Positions 40,939 through 50,039 of a stretch of 64,000 nt of DNA are shown here, in pieces. This DNA comes from Microbacterium forte (lineage in GTDB: Bacteria > Actinomycetota > Actinomycetes > Actinomycetales > Microbacteriaceae), in the NCBI RefSeq assembly GCF_031885415.1, contig NZ_CP116871.1, forward strand, positions 1,364,001 to 1,428,000. The letters are read 5' to 3'. The first letter of the stretch is position 1, and the number at the start of each line of letters is the position of its first letter. The notes beneath the pieces are model-generated. The model was not told the DNA's origin, did not search any database, and saw only the letters and a list, made by a program, of their open reading frames with translations. Made by a program: the position numbers and the translations under genes.

Positions 40939-42420
40939 GTGACGGCATCCATGACCCGCCCCGGCAAGATCATCGCGATCCACCTGAGCTACGCCTCCCG
41001 TGCCGATCAGCGCGGCCGTCGCCCCGCAGCCCCCTCCTACTTCTTCAAGCCGGCCAGTTCGGTCGCCGCCTCGGGCGGCACGGTCGAACGCCCGGCCGGC
41101 ACGGAGCTCCTCGCCTTCGAGGGGGAGATCGCGCTCGTGATCGGGACCCCCGCGCGTCGCGTCTCGCTCGACGACGCCTGGAGCCACGTCGGCTGGGTCA
41201 CCGCCTCGAACGACCTGGGGCTCTACGACCTGCGCGCCAACGACAAGGGCTCGAACGTGCGCTCCAAGGGCGGCGATGGCTACACGCCTCTCGGCCCGGA
41301 GCTCATCGACGCCCGCATCGTCGATCCCGCCGCACTGCGCGTGCGCGCCTGGGTCAACGGCGACCTGCGTCAGGACGACACCACGGCCGGACTCATCTTC
41401 CCTCTGGCTCAGCTCGTCGCGGATCTCTCTCAGCACTTCACACTCGAACCGGGCGACGTCATACTCACCGGCACCCCCGCTGGGTCCTCCGTGATCGTCC
41501 CGGGTGACGTGGTCGAGATCGAGGTCGATGCTCCGGATGCCCCGGGCGCGCCGTCCTCCGGTCGGCTCGTCACGACGGTGACACAGGGCGACGTGCCCTT
41601 CGACGGCGATCTCGGATCGCTTCCGGCCGTCGACGACCTGCAGCGCACCGAGGCCTGGGGGTCGCGCGAAGAGGCCGGCCTGCCCGCCGAGGCGACAGCG
41701 CCGGCCCTCTCCCCCGAGCTGCGCGCCAAGCTGCTCGAGGCCCCCACCGCCGGTCTCTCGGCGCAGCTGCGCAAACGAGGACACCACTCGTGCTTCATCG
41801 ACGGGGTGGCCGCGAACATCCCGGGCAGCAAGATCGTCGGCACGGCCAAGACGCTGCGCTTCGTCCCGTTCCGTGAAGACCTCTTCAGGACCCACGGAGG
41901 CGGCTACAACGCCCAGAAGCGCGCGTTCGACGCCGTCGACGAGGGCGAGATCATCGTGATCGAGGCCCGCGGCGATGCGACCACAGGCACGCTCGGTGAC
42001 ATCCTCGCGCTGCGCGCTCGTGCCCGCGGCGCAGCCGGCGTCGTCACCGACGGCGGTGTGCGCGACTTCGACGCGGTCACCGAGATCGGGCTCCCGGTGT
42101 TCTCGCAGGGCGCGCACCCCTCGGTCCTCGGCCGCAAGCACGTGCCGTGGGACTCCGACATCACCATCTCCTGCGGCGGCGCGACCGTGCAGCCCGGCGA
42201 CATCATCGTCGGCGACAGCGACGGCGTCATCGCCATCCCGCCCGCTCTCGCCGAGCAGATCGCCGACGACACTCTCGCGCAGGAGATCGAGGACGCCTGG
42301 ATCGCCGAGCAGGTCGCGGCCGGGCACCCCGTCGACGGGCTGTTCCCGCTCAATGCGGAATGGCGCGCCAGATACGAGGCCGCGACGGGCGCAGGGTCCG
42401 ACACCGGGTCCCGCTCATGA
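40939..42420 (+). CDS. Fusion of FAH-family isomerase/decarboxylase (HpaG-like) with an RraA-like domain
   Basis: 493 aa from a GTG with AGGAGG seven bases upstream. Residues about 1-240 form a fumarylacetoacetate-hydrolase (FAH) domain with the metal ligands in AFEGEIALVIG and the Asp in TASNDLGLYDLR, followed by TGTPAGSS. A linker leads to an RraA/HMG-aldolase-like domain (about 265-480) with RGDATTGTLGDILALRA and VTDGGVRDFDAV. E. coli HpaG has two FAH domains for decarboxylation of 5-carboxymethyl-2-oxo-hexenedioate and isomerisation. Here only one is present and the second is replaced by RraA. RraA-fold aldolases can decarboxylate oxaloacetate, so the fusion may keep both steps. First gene of the operon, coupled by ATGA to the GntR gene. 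Confidence 0.88.
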   Translation: MTASMTRPGKIIAIHLSYASRADQRGRRPAAPSYFFKPASSVAASGGTVERPAGTELLAFEGEIALVIGTPARRVSLDDAWSHVGWVTASNDLGLYDLRANDKGSNVRSKGGDGYTPLGPELIDARIVDPAALRVRAWVNGDLRQDDTTAGLIFPLAQLVADLSQHFTLEPGDVILTGTPAGSSVIVPGDVVEIEVDAPDAPGAPSSGRLVTTVTQGDVPFDGDLGSLPAVDDLQRTEAWGSREEAGLPAEATAPALSPELRAKLLEAPTAGLSAQLRKRGHHSCFIDGVAANIPGSKIVGTAKTLRFVPFREDLFRTHGGGYNAQKRAFDAVDEGEIIVIEARGDATTGTLGDILALRARARGAAGVVTDGGVRDFDAVTEIGLPVFSQGAHPSVLGRKHVPWDSDITISCGGATVQPGDIIVGDSDGVIAIPPALAEQIADDTLAQEIEDAWIAEQVAAGHPVDGLFPLNAEWRARYEAATGAGSDTGSRS

Positions 42421-43103
42421 CCACGGTTGCGAACTCGAGCAAATCGGAGCAGGCGTACGTCTGGATCCGTTCGCGCATCTCCGGCCACACGTTCGGCCCC
42501 GGCTACCGCCTCGTTCTGGGGTCGCTGGCCGAAGAGCTCGGCATGAGCGTCGTGCCGGTGCGCGAAGCCATCCGCCGCCTCGAAGCCGAAGGCCTCGTGA
42601 CCTTCGAGCGCAACGTCGGCGCCCGCGTCACCCTCGTCGACGAGAGCGAGTACGCGCACACCATGCAGACGCTCGGGCTCGTCGAAGGCGCGGCCACCGC
42701 CCTCTCGGCACCGCTGCTCGACTCCGAGACGCTCGATGCGGCCGAGGCGGTCAACGAGCGGATGACGCAGATGCTCGGTCACCTCGATGCGCACGCGTTC
42801 ACCGAGCTCAACCGGCAGTTCCATTCGCTGCTCTTCGAGCCGTGCCCGAACCCGCATCTGCTCGACCTCGTCCACCGCGGCTGGGCGCGACTGTCCGGCA
42901 TCCGCGACTCGACGTTCGCCTATGTGCCGGGCCGCGCGCAGCACTCGGTCGAAGAGCACACCCAGATCCTCGAGCTCATCCGAGCGGGTGCCGACCCGCT
43001 CGAGATCGAACTCGCCGCCCGCAACCACAGGCTGCGCACGAGGGACGCGTTCCTCGACGCGCTGCACGCCCGTTCTCACCACAACTCAGGAGACGAGTCA
43101 TGA
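42417..43103 (+). CDS. GntR-family (FadR/FCD-type) regulator of the hpa operon
   Basis: 228 aa. Winged HTH about 12-75 (GSLAEELGMSVVPVREAIRRLEAEGLV), then a helical FCD ligand domain with metal-binding His pattern (LNRQFHSLLFE ... HTQILELI). It is embedded inside the operon between the HpaG fusion and hpaE, overlapping both by four bases, so it is co-expressed with the pathway and probably represses it until an aromatic intermediate accumulates. E. coli uses a MarR-type HpaR instead. Confidence 0.9.
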   Translation: MTTVANSSKSEQAYVWIRSRISGHTFGPGYRLVLGSLAEELGMSVVPVREAIRRLEAEGLVTFERNVGARVTLVDESEYAHTMQTLGLVEGAATALSAPLLDSETLDAAEAVNERMTQMLGHLDAHAFTELNRQFHSLLFEPCPNPHLLDLVHRGWARLSGIRDSTFAYVPGRAQHSVEEHTQILELIRAGADPLEIELAARNHRLRTRDAFLDALHARSHHNSGDES

Positions 43104-44596
43104 CCGATTCCCGCATCCCCGCCGATCTGCCCGACCACATCCAGCACTACATCGACGGCGCGTTCGTCGACTCGGTCGACGGCGACACGTTCGATGTGCT
43201 CGACCCCGTGACCAACAAGACCTACACGACGGCCGCCGCCGGCAAGAAGGCCGACATCGAGCTCGCCGTCGCCGCAGCGAAGCGCGCGTTCGACGAGGGC
43301 CCGTGGCCGCGGATGCTCCCCCGTGAGCGCTCGCGCGTGCTGCACAGGATCGCCGACCTCGTCGAGTCGCGCGATGCCCGTCTGGCAGAGCTCGAGTCCT
43401 ACGACTCGGGCCTCCCGATCACCCAGGCCCTCGGCCAGGCCCGCCGCGCCGCCGAGAACTTCCGCTTCTTCGCCGATCTGATCGTCGCGCAGTCCGATGA
43501 CGCCTTCAAGGTGCCCGGCAAGCAGATGAACTACGTCAACCGCAAGCCGATCGGCGTCGCGGGGCTCATCACGCCGTGGAACACGCCCTTCATGCTCGAG
43601 TCATGGAAGCTCGGCCCCGCACTCGCGACCGGCAACACCGTGGTGCTCAAGCCCGCCGAGTTCACACCTCTCTCCGCCTCGCTCTGGGCCGGGATCTTCG
43701 AGGAGGCCGGTCTGCCGAAGGGGGTCTTCAACCTCGTGAACGGCCTCGGCGAGGATGCCGGAGACGCGCTCGTGAAGCATCCGGACGTGCCGCTCATCTC
43801 GTTCACGGGCGAGAGCTCGACCGGACAGCTGATCTTCGGCAACGCCGCCCCGTTCCTCAAGGGACTCTCGATGGAGCTCGGCGGCAAGTCGCCCGCCGTC
43901 GTCTTCGCCGACGCCGACCTCGAAGCGGCGGTCGACGCCACGATCTTCGGTGTCTTCTCGCTCAACGGCGAGCGCTGCACCGCAGGATCCCGCATCCTCG
44001 TCGAGCGCTCGATCTACGAGGAGTTCGTCGAGAAGTACGCCGCGCAGGCGAAGCGCGTCAAGGTCGGCTACCCGCACGACCCCGCGACCGAGGTCGGCGC
44101 CCTCGTGCACCCCGAGCACTACGACAAGGTGATGAGCTACGTCGAGATCGGCAAGACCGAGGGTCGGCTCGTCGCCGGTGGAGGACGCCCCGAAGGATTC
44201 GACGAGGGCAACTTCGTCGCCCCCACGGTGTTCGCGGACGTCTCCCCCGACGCCCGCATCTTCCAGGAGGAGATCTTCGGTCCGGTCGTCGCGATCACCC
44301 CGTTCGACTCCGACGACGAGGCGCTCGCCCTCGCGAACAACACGAAGTACGGCCTCGCCGCCTACATCTGGACGAACGATCTGAAGCGCGCGCACAACTT
44401 CGCGCAGTCCGTCGAGGCCGGCATGGTGTGGCTGAACAGCAACAACGTGCGCGACCTGCGCACCCCGTTCGGCGGCGTCAAGGCCTCGGGCCTCGGCCAC
44501 GAGGGCGGCTACCGGTCGATCGACTTCTACACCGACCAGCAGAGCGTGCACATCACGCTCGGCGGCGCTCACAACCCGACCTTCGGCAAGAACTGA
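43100..44596 (+). CDS. hpaE: 5-carboxymethyl-2-hydroxymuconate semialdehyde dehydrogenase HpaE
   Basis: 498 aa aldehyde dehydrogenase. Catalytic Cys in FSLNGERCTAGSRILVE and Glu in MELGGKSPAVVF; NAD-binding region ITPWNTPFMLESWKLGPAL. The GERCTAGSR context is typical of HpaE and close homologues. It oxidises the ring-cleavage semialdehyde to 5-carboxymethyl-2-hydroxymuconate. Located between the GntR regulator and the ring-cleavage dioxygenase; ATGA overlap upstream, 14-bp gap downstream. Confidence 0.93.
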   Translation: MTDSRIPADLPDHIQHYIDGAFVDSVDGDTFDVLDPVTNKTYTTAAAGKKADIELAVAAAKRAFDEGPWPRMLPRERSRVLHRIADLVESRDARLAELESYDSGLPITQALGQARRAAENFRFFADLIVAQSDDAFKVPGKQMNYVNRKPIGVAGLITPWNTPFMLESWKLGPALATGNTVVLKPAEFTPLSASLWAGIFEEAGLPKGVFNLVNGLGEDAGDALVKHPDVPLISFTGESSTGQLIFGNAAPFLKGLSMELGGKSPAVVFADADLEAAVDATIFGVFSLNGERCTAGSRILVERSIYEEFVEKYAAQAKRVKVGYPHDPATEVGALVHPEHYDKVMSYVEIGKTEGRLVAGGGRPEGFDEGNFVAPTVFADVSPDARIFQEEIFGPVVAITPFDSDDEALALANNTKYGLAAYIWTNDLKRAHNFAQSVEAGMVWLNSNNVRDLRTPFGGVKASGLGHEGGYRSIDFYTDQQSVHITLGGAHNPTFGKN

Positions 44597-44610
44597 TCAA
44601 GGACCCTGAC

Positions 44611-45774
44611 ATGACCGACAAGACTGCGAAGACGCTGACCTCATCGGGCTACTACGTGAGCCAGGAGGCTCCGATCCAGACCGACAACCCCATCGCGACG
44701 CCCGAGAGCACGCCTCCGGATGTGCTCCGTTGCGCCTACATGGAACTGGTCGTGACCGACCTCGCCGCCTCGCGGGTGTTCTATGTCGACGTCCTGGGCC
44801 TGTACGTCACCGAGGAGGACGACGAGGCGATCTACCTCCGCTCGACGGAGGAGTTCATCCACCACAATCTCGTGCTGCGCAAGGGCCCGATCGCCGCAGT
44901 CGCCGCGTTCTCGTACCGCGTCCGCGACGCCTCCGACCTCGACCGGGCCGTCGCGTTCTACACCGAGCTCGGCTGTGACGTGCGCCGCAACCCCGACGGC
45001 TTCGTCAAGGGCGTCGGCGACTCGGTGCGCGTGGTCGACCCGCTCGGCTTCCCGATCGAGTTCTTCCACCAGTCCGACCACGTCGAGCGCATGTCGTGGC
45101 GCTACGACCTGCACATCCCGGGCGAGCTCGTGCGTCTCGACCACTTCAACCAGGTCACCCCCGACGTCCCCCGTGCGGTCAAGTTCATGCAGGATCTGGG
45201 CTTCCGCGTCACGGAGGACATCCAGGACGACGAGGGCACCGTCTACGCGGCGTGGATGCGCCGCAAGCCGACCGTGCACGACACGGCGATGACCGGCGGC
45301 GACGGACCGCGCATGCACCACGTGTGCTTCGCGACCCACGAGAAGCACAACATCCTCGCGATCTGCGACAAGCTCGGAGCCCTGCGCCGCTCCGACGCCA
45401 TCGAGCGCGGCCCCGGCCGCCACGGCGTCTCGAACGCGTTCTACCTGTACCTGCGCGACCCCGACGGCCACCGCGTCGAGGTGTACACGCAGGACTACTA
45501 CACCGGCGACCCCGACAACCCCGTCATCACGTGGGACGTGCATGACAACCAGCGCCGCGACTGGTGGGGCAACCCGGTCGTGCCCTCCTGGTACACCGAG
45601 GCCTCGCTCGTGCTCGACCTCGACGGCAACCCCCAGCCCGTCGTGGCTCGCACCGACGACTCCGAGATGGCCGTGACGATCGGGGCGGACGGGTTCTCGT
45701 ACACTCGCCCGGACGACGACAAGGACATGCCCGAGTACAAGCAGGGCGAGTACAAGCTCGGTCACCAGCTCTGA
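44611..45774 (+). CDS. hpaD: 3,4-dihydroxyphenylacetate (homoprotocatechuate) 2,3-dioxygenase
   Basis: 387 aa, two-domain vicinal-oxygen-chelate extradiol dioxygenase. The 2-His-1-Glu metal site is H178 (RLDHFNQV), H237 (RMHHVCFATH) and E290 (HRVEVYTQDYY). The spacing of 59 and 53 residues equals that of the Brevibacterium/Arthrobacter homoprotocatechuate dioxygenases (H155, H214, E267 as I recall), shifted by 23. The extra residues form an N-terminal extension before the VOC domain. It opens the ring using Fe(II) or Mn(II). AAGGA is eight bases before the ATG. A strong hairpin follows the stop. Confidence 0.95.
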   Translation: MTDKTAKTLTSSGYYVSQEAPIQTDNPIATPESTPPDVLRCAYMELVVTDLAASRVFYVDVLGLYVTEEDDEAIYLRSTEEFIHHNLVLRKGPIAAVAAFSYRVRDASDLDRAVAFYTELGCDVRRNPDGFVKGVGDSVRVVDPLGFPIEFFHQSDHVERMSWRYDLHIPGELVRLDHFNQVTPDVPRAVKFMQDLGFRVTEDIQDDEGTVYAAWMRRKPTVHDTAMTGGDGPRMHHVCFATHEKHNILAICDKLGALRRSDAIERGPGRHGVSNAFYLYLRDPDGHRVEVYTQDYYTGDPDNPVITWDVHDNQRRDWWGNPVVPSWYTEASLVLDLDGNPQPVVARTDDSEMAVTIGADGFSYTRPDDDKDMPEYKQGEYKLGHQL

Positions 45775-45777
45775 GAC

Positions 45778-45812
45778 GCTTCGTGCCCCGCTCATCGAGC
45801 GGGGCACGAAGC
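45778..45812 (+). terminator. Perfect 16-bp hairpin inside the hpa operon
   Basis: GCTTCGTGCCCCGCTC, loop ATC, then the exact complement. It lies three bases after the hpaD stop and 36 bp before hpaH, with no T tract. It may cause partial termination or protect the 3' end of the upstream message, giving more hpaGED than hpaHI. Confidence 0.6.
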
Positions 45813-45848
45813 ACCGAGACGAAACGCACCCACAGGAAGCAGGAACGG

Positions 45849-46634
45849 ATGCTGTCAGCAGACACCGTCGCGCAGATCGCCGCGGAACTGGCCGAGGCCG
45901 ACCGGAACCACGCGGTGATCCCGCGCATCACGGCGCGCTACCCCGAGGCCACCGTCGAGGACTCGTATGCGATCCAGGGCGTGTGGCGCGATTCGCAGAT
46001 CGCCACAGGGCGTCGTCTCGTCGGTCGCAAGATCGGGCTGACGTCGAAGGCGATGCAGCAGGCCACGGGCATCACCGAGCCCGACTACGGCGTGATGTTC
46101 GACGACACCGTCTACGAGTCCGGCGCCGAGATCCCGGTCGACCACTTCTCGAACGTGCGCATCGAGGTCGAGCTCGCGTTCGTGCTCAAGCATCCGCTCG
46201 AGGGCCCTGACTGCACGCTCGAGGACGCACTCGCGGCGATCGACTACGCGGTTCCGGCGCTCGAGGTGCTGAACTCGCACATCGAGCTCGAGGGCCGGAC
46301 GATCGTCGACACGATCAGCGACAACGCCGCGTACGGCGCGATGGTCCTCGGCACGGTGCGCAAACGCCCGGACGAGATCGACCTGCGCTGGGTGCCCGGA
46401 GTGCTGTCACGCAACGGCGAGATCGAGGAGACCGGCGTCGCGGCCGGTGTGCTCGGTCATCCGGCGACAGGTGTGGCGTGGCTCGCGAACAAGTTCCACC
46501 AGCACGGCGCGCGGCTCGAGGCCGGGGAGATCATCCTGGCAGGATCGTTCACACGCCCGATGTGGGTGTCGCGCGGCGACGAGGTGCTGTGCGACTACGG
46601 ACCGATGGGAACGATCGCATGCCGCTTCATCTGA
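45849..46634 (+). CDS. hpaH: 2-oxo-hept-4-ene-1,7-dioate hydratase HpaH
   Basis: 261 aa, hydratase branch of the FAH superfamily (MhpD-like). Conserved segments: [17 protein letters not shown], the acidic metal motif [14 protein letters not shown], and the end [15 protein letters not shown]. It adds water to the dienoate in a Mg-dependent reaction, producing 2,4-dihydroxy-hept-2-ene-1,7-dioate. The ATG at 45849 has GCAGGAACGG just before. Overlaps hpaI by 16 bp. Confidence 0.93.
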   Translation: MLSADTVAQIAAELAEADRNHAVIPRITARYPEATVEDSYAIQGVWRDSQIATGRRLVGRKIGLTSKAMQQATGITEPDYGVMFDDTVYESGAEIPVDHFSNVRIEVELAFVLKHPLEGPDCTLEDALAAIDYAVPALEVLNSHIELEGRTIVDTISDNAAYGAMVLGTVRKRPDEIDLRWVPGVLSRNGEIEETGVAAGVLGHPATGVAWLANKFHQHGARLEAGEIILAGSFTRPMWVSRGDEVLCDYGPMGTIACRFI

Positions 46635-47422
46635 GCCCCTCCTTCCGCGAGCAGCTCGCCGCCTCCGACCGATCGCTCGTCGGGATGTGGGCGTGCTCGG
46701 GCAGCCCGCTCGTCACCGAGGTCGCCGCCGGATCCGGTCTCGACTGGCTGCTCATCGACATGGAGCACTCGGCCAACACGCTCGAGTCCACTCTGCTGCA
46801 GCTGCAGGTCGCGGCCGCCTACCCCATCGTCCCCGTCGTGCGCGTCCCGTTCAACGATGCCGTCGCGATCAAGCAGGTCCTCGACCTCGGTGCGCAGAAC
46901 ATCATCGTCCCGATGGTGTCGTCTGCCGATGAAGCGCGCGCCGCGGTCGCCGCGACGCGCTACCCGCCGCACGGTGTGCGCGGAGTCGGCAGCGCGCTCG
47001 CCCGCAGCGCCCGCTGGAACCGCGTCGACGGCTACCTGCAGGATTCGGCACGGCACACCTCGCTGACCGTGCAGATCGAGACGAGGGCCGGAGTCGACGC
47101 CGCCGCCGAGATCGCTTCGGTCGACGGCGTGGATGCGGTGTTCGTCGGCCCGTCCGACCTCTCGGCATCGATGGGGCTCCTCGGCCAGCAGACGCACCCT
47201 GATGTCGTCGGCGCGGTCGAGCGGGTCTTCGCTGCAGTCAAGGGCGCGGGCACTCCCGTGGGCGTGAACGCCTTCGACCCCGCCACCGCCGATTCGTACA
47301 TCGCAGCCGGCGCCGATTTCGTGGCCGTCGGCGCCGACGTGGCGATGCTCGCACGAGCATCCGAGGCTCTCGCCGCGCGCTTCATCCCGGCCTCCGACGA
47401 CGCCGCCCGCGCCAGCTACTGA
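46619..47422 (+). CDS. hpaI: 4-hydroxy-2-oxoheptanedioate aldolase HpaI
   Basis: 267 aa, class II (metal-dependent) aldolase of the HpcH/HpaI family. Motifs: DWLLIDMEHSANTLES, VPVVRVPFND with the catalytic Arg, and VFVGPSDLSASMG. It splits the C7 intermediate to pyruvate and succinic semialdehyde. Last gene of the operon. The start lies inside the 3' end of hpaH. No succinic semialdehyde dehydrogenase gene follows. Confidence 0.94.
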   Translation: MPLHLSPSFREQLAASDRSLVGMWACSGSPLVTEVAAGSGLDWLLIDMEHSANTLESTLLQLQVAAAYPIVPVVRVPFNDAVAIKQVLDLGAQNIIVPMVSSADEARAAVAATRYPPHGVRGVGSALARSARWNRVDGYLQDSARHTSLTVQIETRAGVDAAAEIASVDGVDAVFVGPSDLSASMGLLGQQTHPDVVGAVERVFAAVKGAGTPVGVNAFDPATADSYIAAGADFVAVGADVAMLARASEALAARFIPASDDAARASY

Positions 47423-47483
47423 CGCCGACCGCCCGGCCAGGGGCGTGGCAGGATTGACGGATGCAGAGAAGCGAGGCGCCGTC

Positions 47484-48731
47484 ATGATCCGCGCCCTCGC
47501 CGCGATGCAGGACCGCGGATTCCGCTGGTTCTTCCTCGCCCGAGCCATCACCCTGATCGCCGGCTCGATGTCGTCGATCGCTCTCGCCTTCGCGGTGCTG
47601 GAGATCGACAACGATGCGCGATCGCTGTCGCTCGTGCTGGCTGCCTTCACGGTCAGCAACATCGTGTTCCTGCTGTTCGGCGGGGTGATAGCCGACCGGC
47701 TCCCGCGCGCGCTGATCATCCAGTCCTGCTACGTCATCGACATCATCACGGTCGGGGTCATGGCCGCGCTGCTGTTCACCGGCACGGCCACGGTTCCGCT
47801 GCTGGCGCTGCTCTCCGTCGTCAACGGCGCATCGACCGCGTTCGTGCTGCCGGCGATGCAGGGCATCATCCCGCAGCTGACCTCTGCTGAGCACCTGCAG
47901 CAGGCCAACGCCATGCTCTCGTTCGTGCGCTCGGCGACGACGATCGGCGGGCCGATCATCGCGGGCATCGTGGTCGCCACCGCAGGGCCCGCCTGGGCGA
48001 TGGTCGTGCAGGCGATCGGATGGGTCATCGCGATCCCCGTTCTCGCGATGGTGCGGCTGCCGCCACCCGATCACGGCGGCGGGACCACGATGTTCCACGA
48101 CCTCCGCGTCGGCTGGCAGGAGTTCTGGAGCCGCACGTGGCTCTGGGTCATCGTGATCGCGTTCATGGTGATGAACGCGATCCACATCGGGGCGTGGGGT
48201 GTCGTCGGCCCGTACATCGCGAAGAACGACGAGCGACTCGGCATCGCGGGCTGGGGGTGGGTCGTCAGCGCCGAAGGCGTCGGCATCCTGCTGATGACCC
48301 TCATCCTGATGTGGCTGCCCCTGAAGCGACCGCTGCGCTACGGGATGATCGGCATGGCCGCGTTCGCGATTCCCCTGACTGTTCTCGGGGTGCACCCGGC
48401 CGTGGTCCTCCTGGCGATCGCCGCGTTCATCGCGGGTGCCGGCGTCGAGCTCTTCAGCACCGGCTGGAATCTCGCGATGATGGAGAACATCCCCGGAGAC
48501 AAGCTCTCGCGCGTCTCGAGCTACGACATGCTCGGCAGCTACGTCGTGATGCCGATCGGCACTCTCGTTTACGGCTGGCTGATCACCCACAGCGACGTCG
48601 AGACGGTGCTCGTCACCTCGGCGATCCTCTATGCGTCGATCGCCGTCGCAACTCTGATCGTGCCCAGCGTCTGGCGCATGGGTCGGCCGGCAGGTGCCCT
48701 CTCCGCACAGGAGAAGTTGGCGGATTCATAG
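47484..48731 (+). CDS. MFS transporter, EntS/macrolide-exporter-like
   Basis: 415 aa, about 12 membrane segments. The N-terminal RWFFLARAITLIAGSMSSIALAFAVLEI and FGGVIADRLPRALII are typical of the exporter branch that includes EntS. A helix-4/5 region LLSVVNGASTAFVLPAMQGIIPQL follows. The exported compound is unknown. The start at 47484 is preceded by GCGAGG. It is 61 bp after hpaI and could be read through from it, but an independent promoter is more likely. Confidence 0.85.
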   Translation: MIRALAAMQDRGFRWFFLARAITLIAGSMSSIALAFAVLEIDNDARSLSLVLAAFTVSNIVFLLFGGVIADRLPRALIIQSCYVIDIITVGVMAALLFTGTATVPLLALLSVVNGASTAFVLPAMQGIIPQLTSAEHLQQANAMLSFVRSATTIGGPIIAGIVVATAGPAWAMVVQAIGWVIAIPVLAMVRLPPPDHGGGTTMFHDLRVGWQEFWSRTWLWVIVIAFMVMNAIHIGAWGVVGPYIAKNDERLGIAGWGWVVSAEGVGILLMTLILMWLPLKRPLRYGMIGMAAFAIPLTVLGVHPAVVLLAIAAFIAGAGVELFSTGWNLAMMENIPGDKLSRVSSYDMLGSYVVMPIGTLVYGWLITHSDVETVLVTSAILYASIAVATLIVPSVWRMGRPAGALSAQEKLADS

Positions 48732-48753
48732 CAATCCGGGCGAGACTGTGGGC

Positions 48754-49476
48754 ATGACCTTCGCCGCGCTCCAGCCGCTCGCAGACCGTGCTGCACTGTT
48801 CTCCGCCCTCCGTCAGGATTCCCTGGCCACCGCCCTCGAGGACCTCGGCGACAACCGCTGGGATGCCGACATGGCCGCCGGAACGCTGACCTTCACGTCG
48901 AACGCCGACTCCGCGCGCCAGCTCGTCACCCGCGCCCACCTCGTCGCGACGATCGCTCCGGGGCCGCGATCGCTGCTCTGGGCATGGGCGCACCCGCAGG
49001 GCGACCCTGCAGGCGTCGCAGCCCAGCTCCGCGACTACGGCGTCCAGCACGGCATCGTCGAGCTGAGCGAGACCGAGCTCCCCTTCCCCGCCGACGCCGC
49101 GGGCGACGCCGAGTGGATCGCCGCCGCCGCCCACACCGTCGGCACGGTGGCCGTCGAGCTCACCGGCCGCGCCCCCTACTACCTGGCTCCGGTGGGCGGT
49201 GGCACCTACGCGGTGTTCCTGCTCGATGCACCGCTCCCGCCGCTCACGGTCGCCTCTGCCGCGATCGTCCTCCCTCGCATCCTCTCGACCGTGGCTCTGC
49301 CCGATGCCCGCACGGCCGTGTGGGATGCCGCGCGCCTCGCCGGGTGGAACCTCACCTGGTCCGACGAGGCCTTCTCGGGCGCCACGGTCGCCGATGCGAC
49401 AGGAACCGCGACGTTCCGCTTCGACGAGCAGGCGCGCATCACGAACATCGAGAGCAGCCTGCACCCGCAGGCCTGA
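48754..49476 (+). CDS. DUF6882-like protein
   Basis: 240 aa, soluble. The N-terminal half has the pattern DLGDNRWDADMAAGTLTF followed by a SLLWAWAHPQGDP strand, which I associate with the DUF6882 family. The second half contains further alternating strands (AVELTGRAPYYLAPVGGGTYAVF). No catalytic motif. Starts 22 bp after the transporter, with a GTG six bases upstream as an alternative start. Ends at a terminator shared with the convergent DUF4188 gene. Confidence 0.75.
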   Translation: MTFAALQPLADRAALFSALRQDSLATALEDLGDNRWDADMAAGTLTFTSNADSARQLVTRAHLVATIAPGPRSLLWAWAHPQGDPAGVAAQLRDYGVQHGIVELSETELPFPADAAGDAEWIAAAAHTVGTVAVELTGRAPYYLAPVGGGTYAVFLLDAPLPPLTVASAAIVLPRILSTVALPDARTAVWDAARLAGWNLTWSDEAFSGATVADATGTATFRFDEQARITNIESSLHPQA

Positions 49477-49489
49477 CCCCTCGCGAGAA

Positions 49490-49522
49490 CAGCGCGTCAG
49501 CGACCCAGTCGCTGGCGCGCTG
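49490..49522. terminator. Bidirectional terminator hairpin
   Basis: A 12-bp stem with one mismatch (CAGCGCGTCAGC against GCTGGCGCGCTG), nine-base loop. It overlaps the last codons of the minus-strand DUF4188 gene. Confidence 0.65.
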
Positions 49523-49973
49523 TCTTCGTCCCGGAGCCGACCGGCGCATGTGCCGTGGCCGCCGCCAGCCCGAATGCCGGCATGTCGACGTACACCGCCT
49601 CGAGGTCGGCGACGGGCACCTGGTAGGTCTCATGCCAGACGCCCACGCTTCCCGTGCCCTGCAGCGTCCGCATGAAGTCCCGCCAGGGCTGCAGATGCGG
49701 CGCATCGCGGTCGGCCGCGAATCGCTGCAGGTGCTCCGGACTCTCCCAGTACGACAGCAGGATCGTCGTGCGCCCGAACCAGCTGTGCGCACCGAGCATC
49801 CCCGCGTCCGGATGGGTCGCGAGGTGCTGCAGCATCGGCGGCATCTTGCTGGCGGTCCACCACACCTTGCCGAGCTGCCGCCAGCGGTTGGCACGCATCC
49901 CGATCAGGAAGACCGTGACATCCGATCGGTCGGGGGCCGCGGTGAATCGACCGGGGAAGACCTGCTGAGCCAT
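49497..49973 (-). CDS. DUF4188-family protein
   Basis: 158 aa. Matches the DUF4188 pattern: VFLIGMRANRWRQLGKVWW near the N terminus, LGAHSWFGRTTILLSYWES in the middle and WHETYQVPVADLEAVYVDMP at the end. The fold is dimeric-barrel-like, related to small monooxygenase/ABM domains; a role in detoxification is plausible but unproven. Divergent from a TetR regulator, which probably represses it. Confidence 0.85.
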   Translation of the reverse strand: MAQQVFPGRFTAAPDRSDVTVFLIGMRANRWRQLGKVWWTASKMPPMLQHLATHPDAGMLGAHSWFGRTTILLSYWESPEHLQRFAADRDAPHLQPWRDFMRTLQGTGSVGVWHETYQVPVADLEAVYVDMPAFGLAAATAHAPVGSGTKTARQRLGR

Positions 49974-49992
49974 GAGCCACTCCTTGGAACGT

Positions 49993-50025
49993 CGTTATGT
50001 AACTGCGTTATGCAACAACGTTACG
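49993..50025. promoter_or_regulatory. TetR operator region
   Basis: Between the divergent DUF4188 and TetR genes, GTTATGTAAC (49994-50003) and the CGTTATG direct repeat lie in a 33-bp imperfect palindrome (outer arms CGTTATGTAACTGC and GCAACAACGTTACG, 9 of 14 symmetrical). It is the AT-rich part of the gap. Confidence 0.45.
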
Positions 50026-50039
50026 ATAGGATCGATCGC

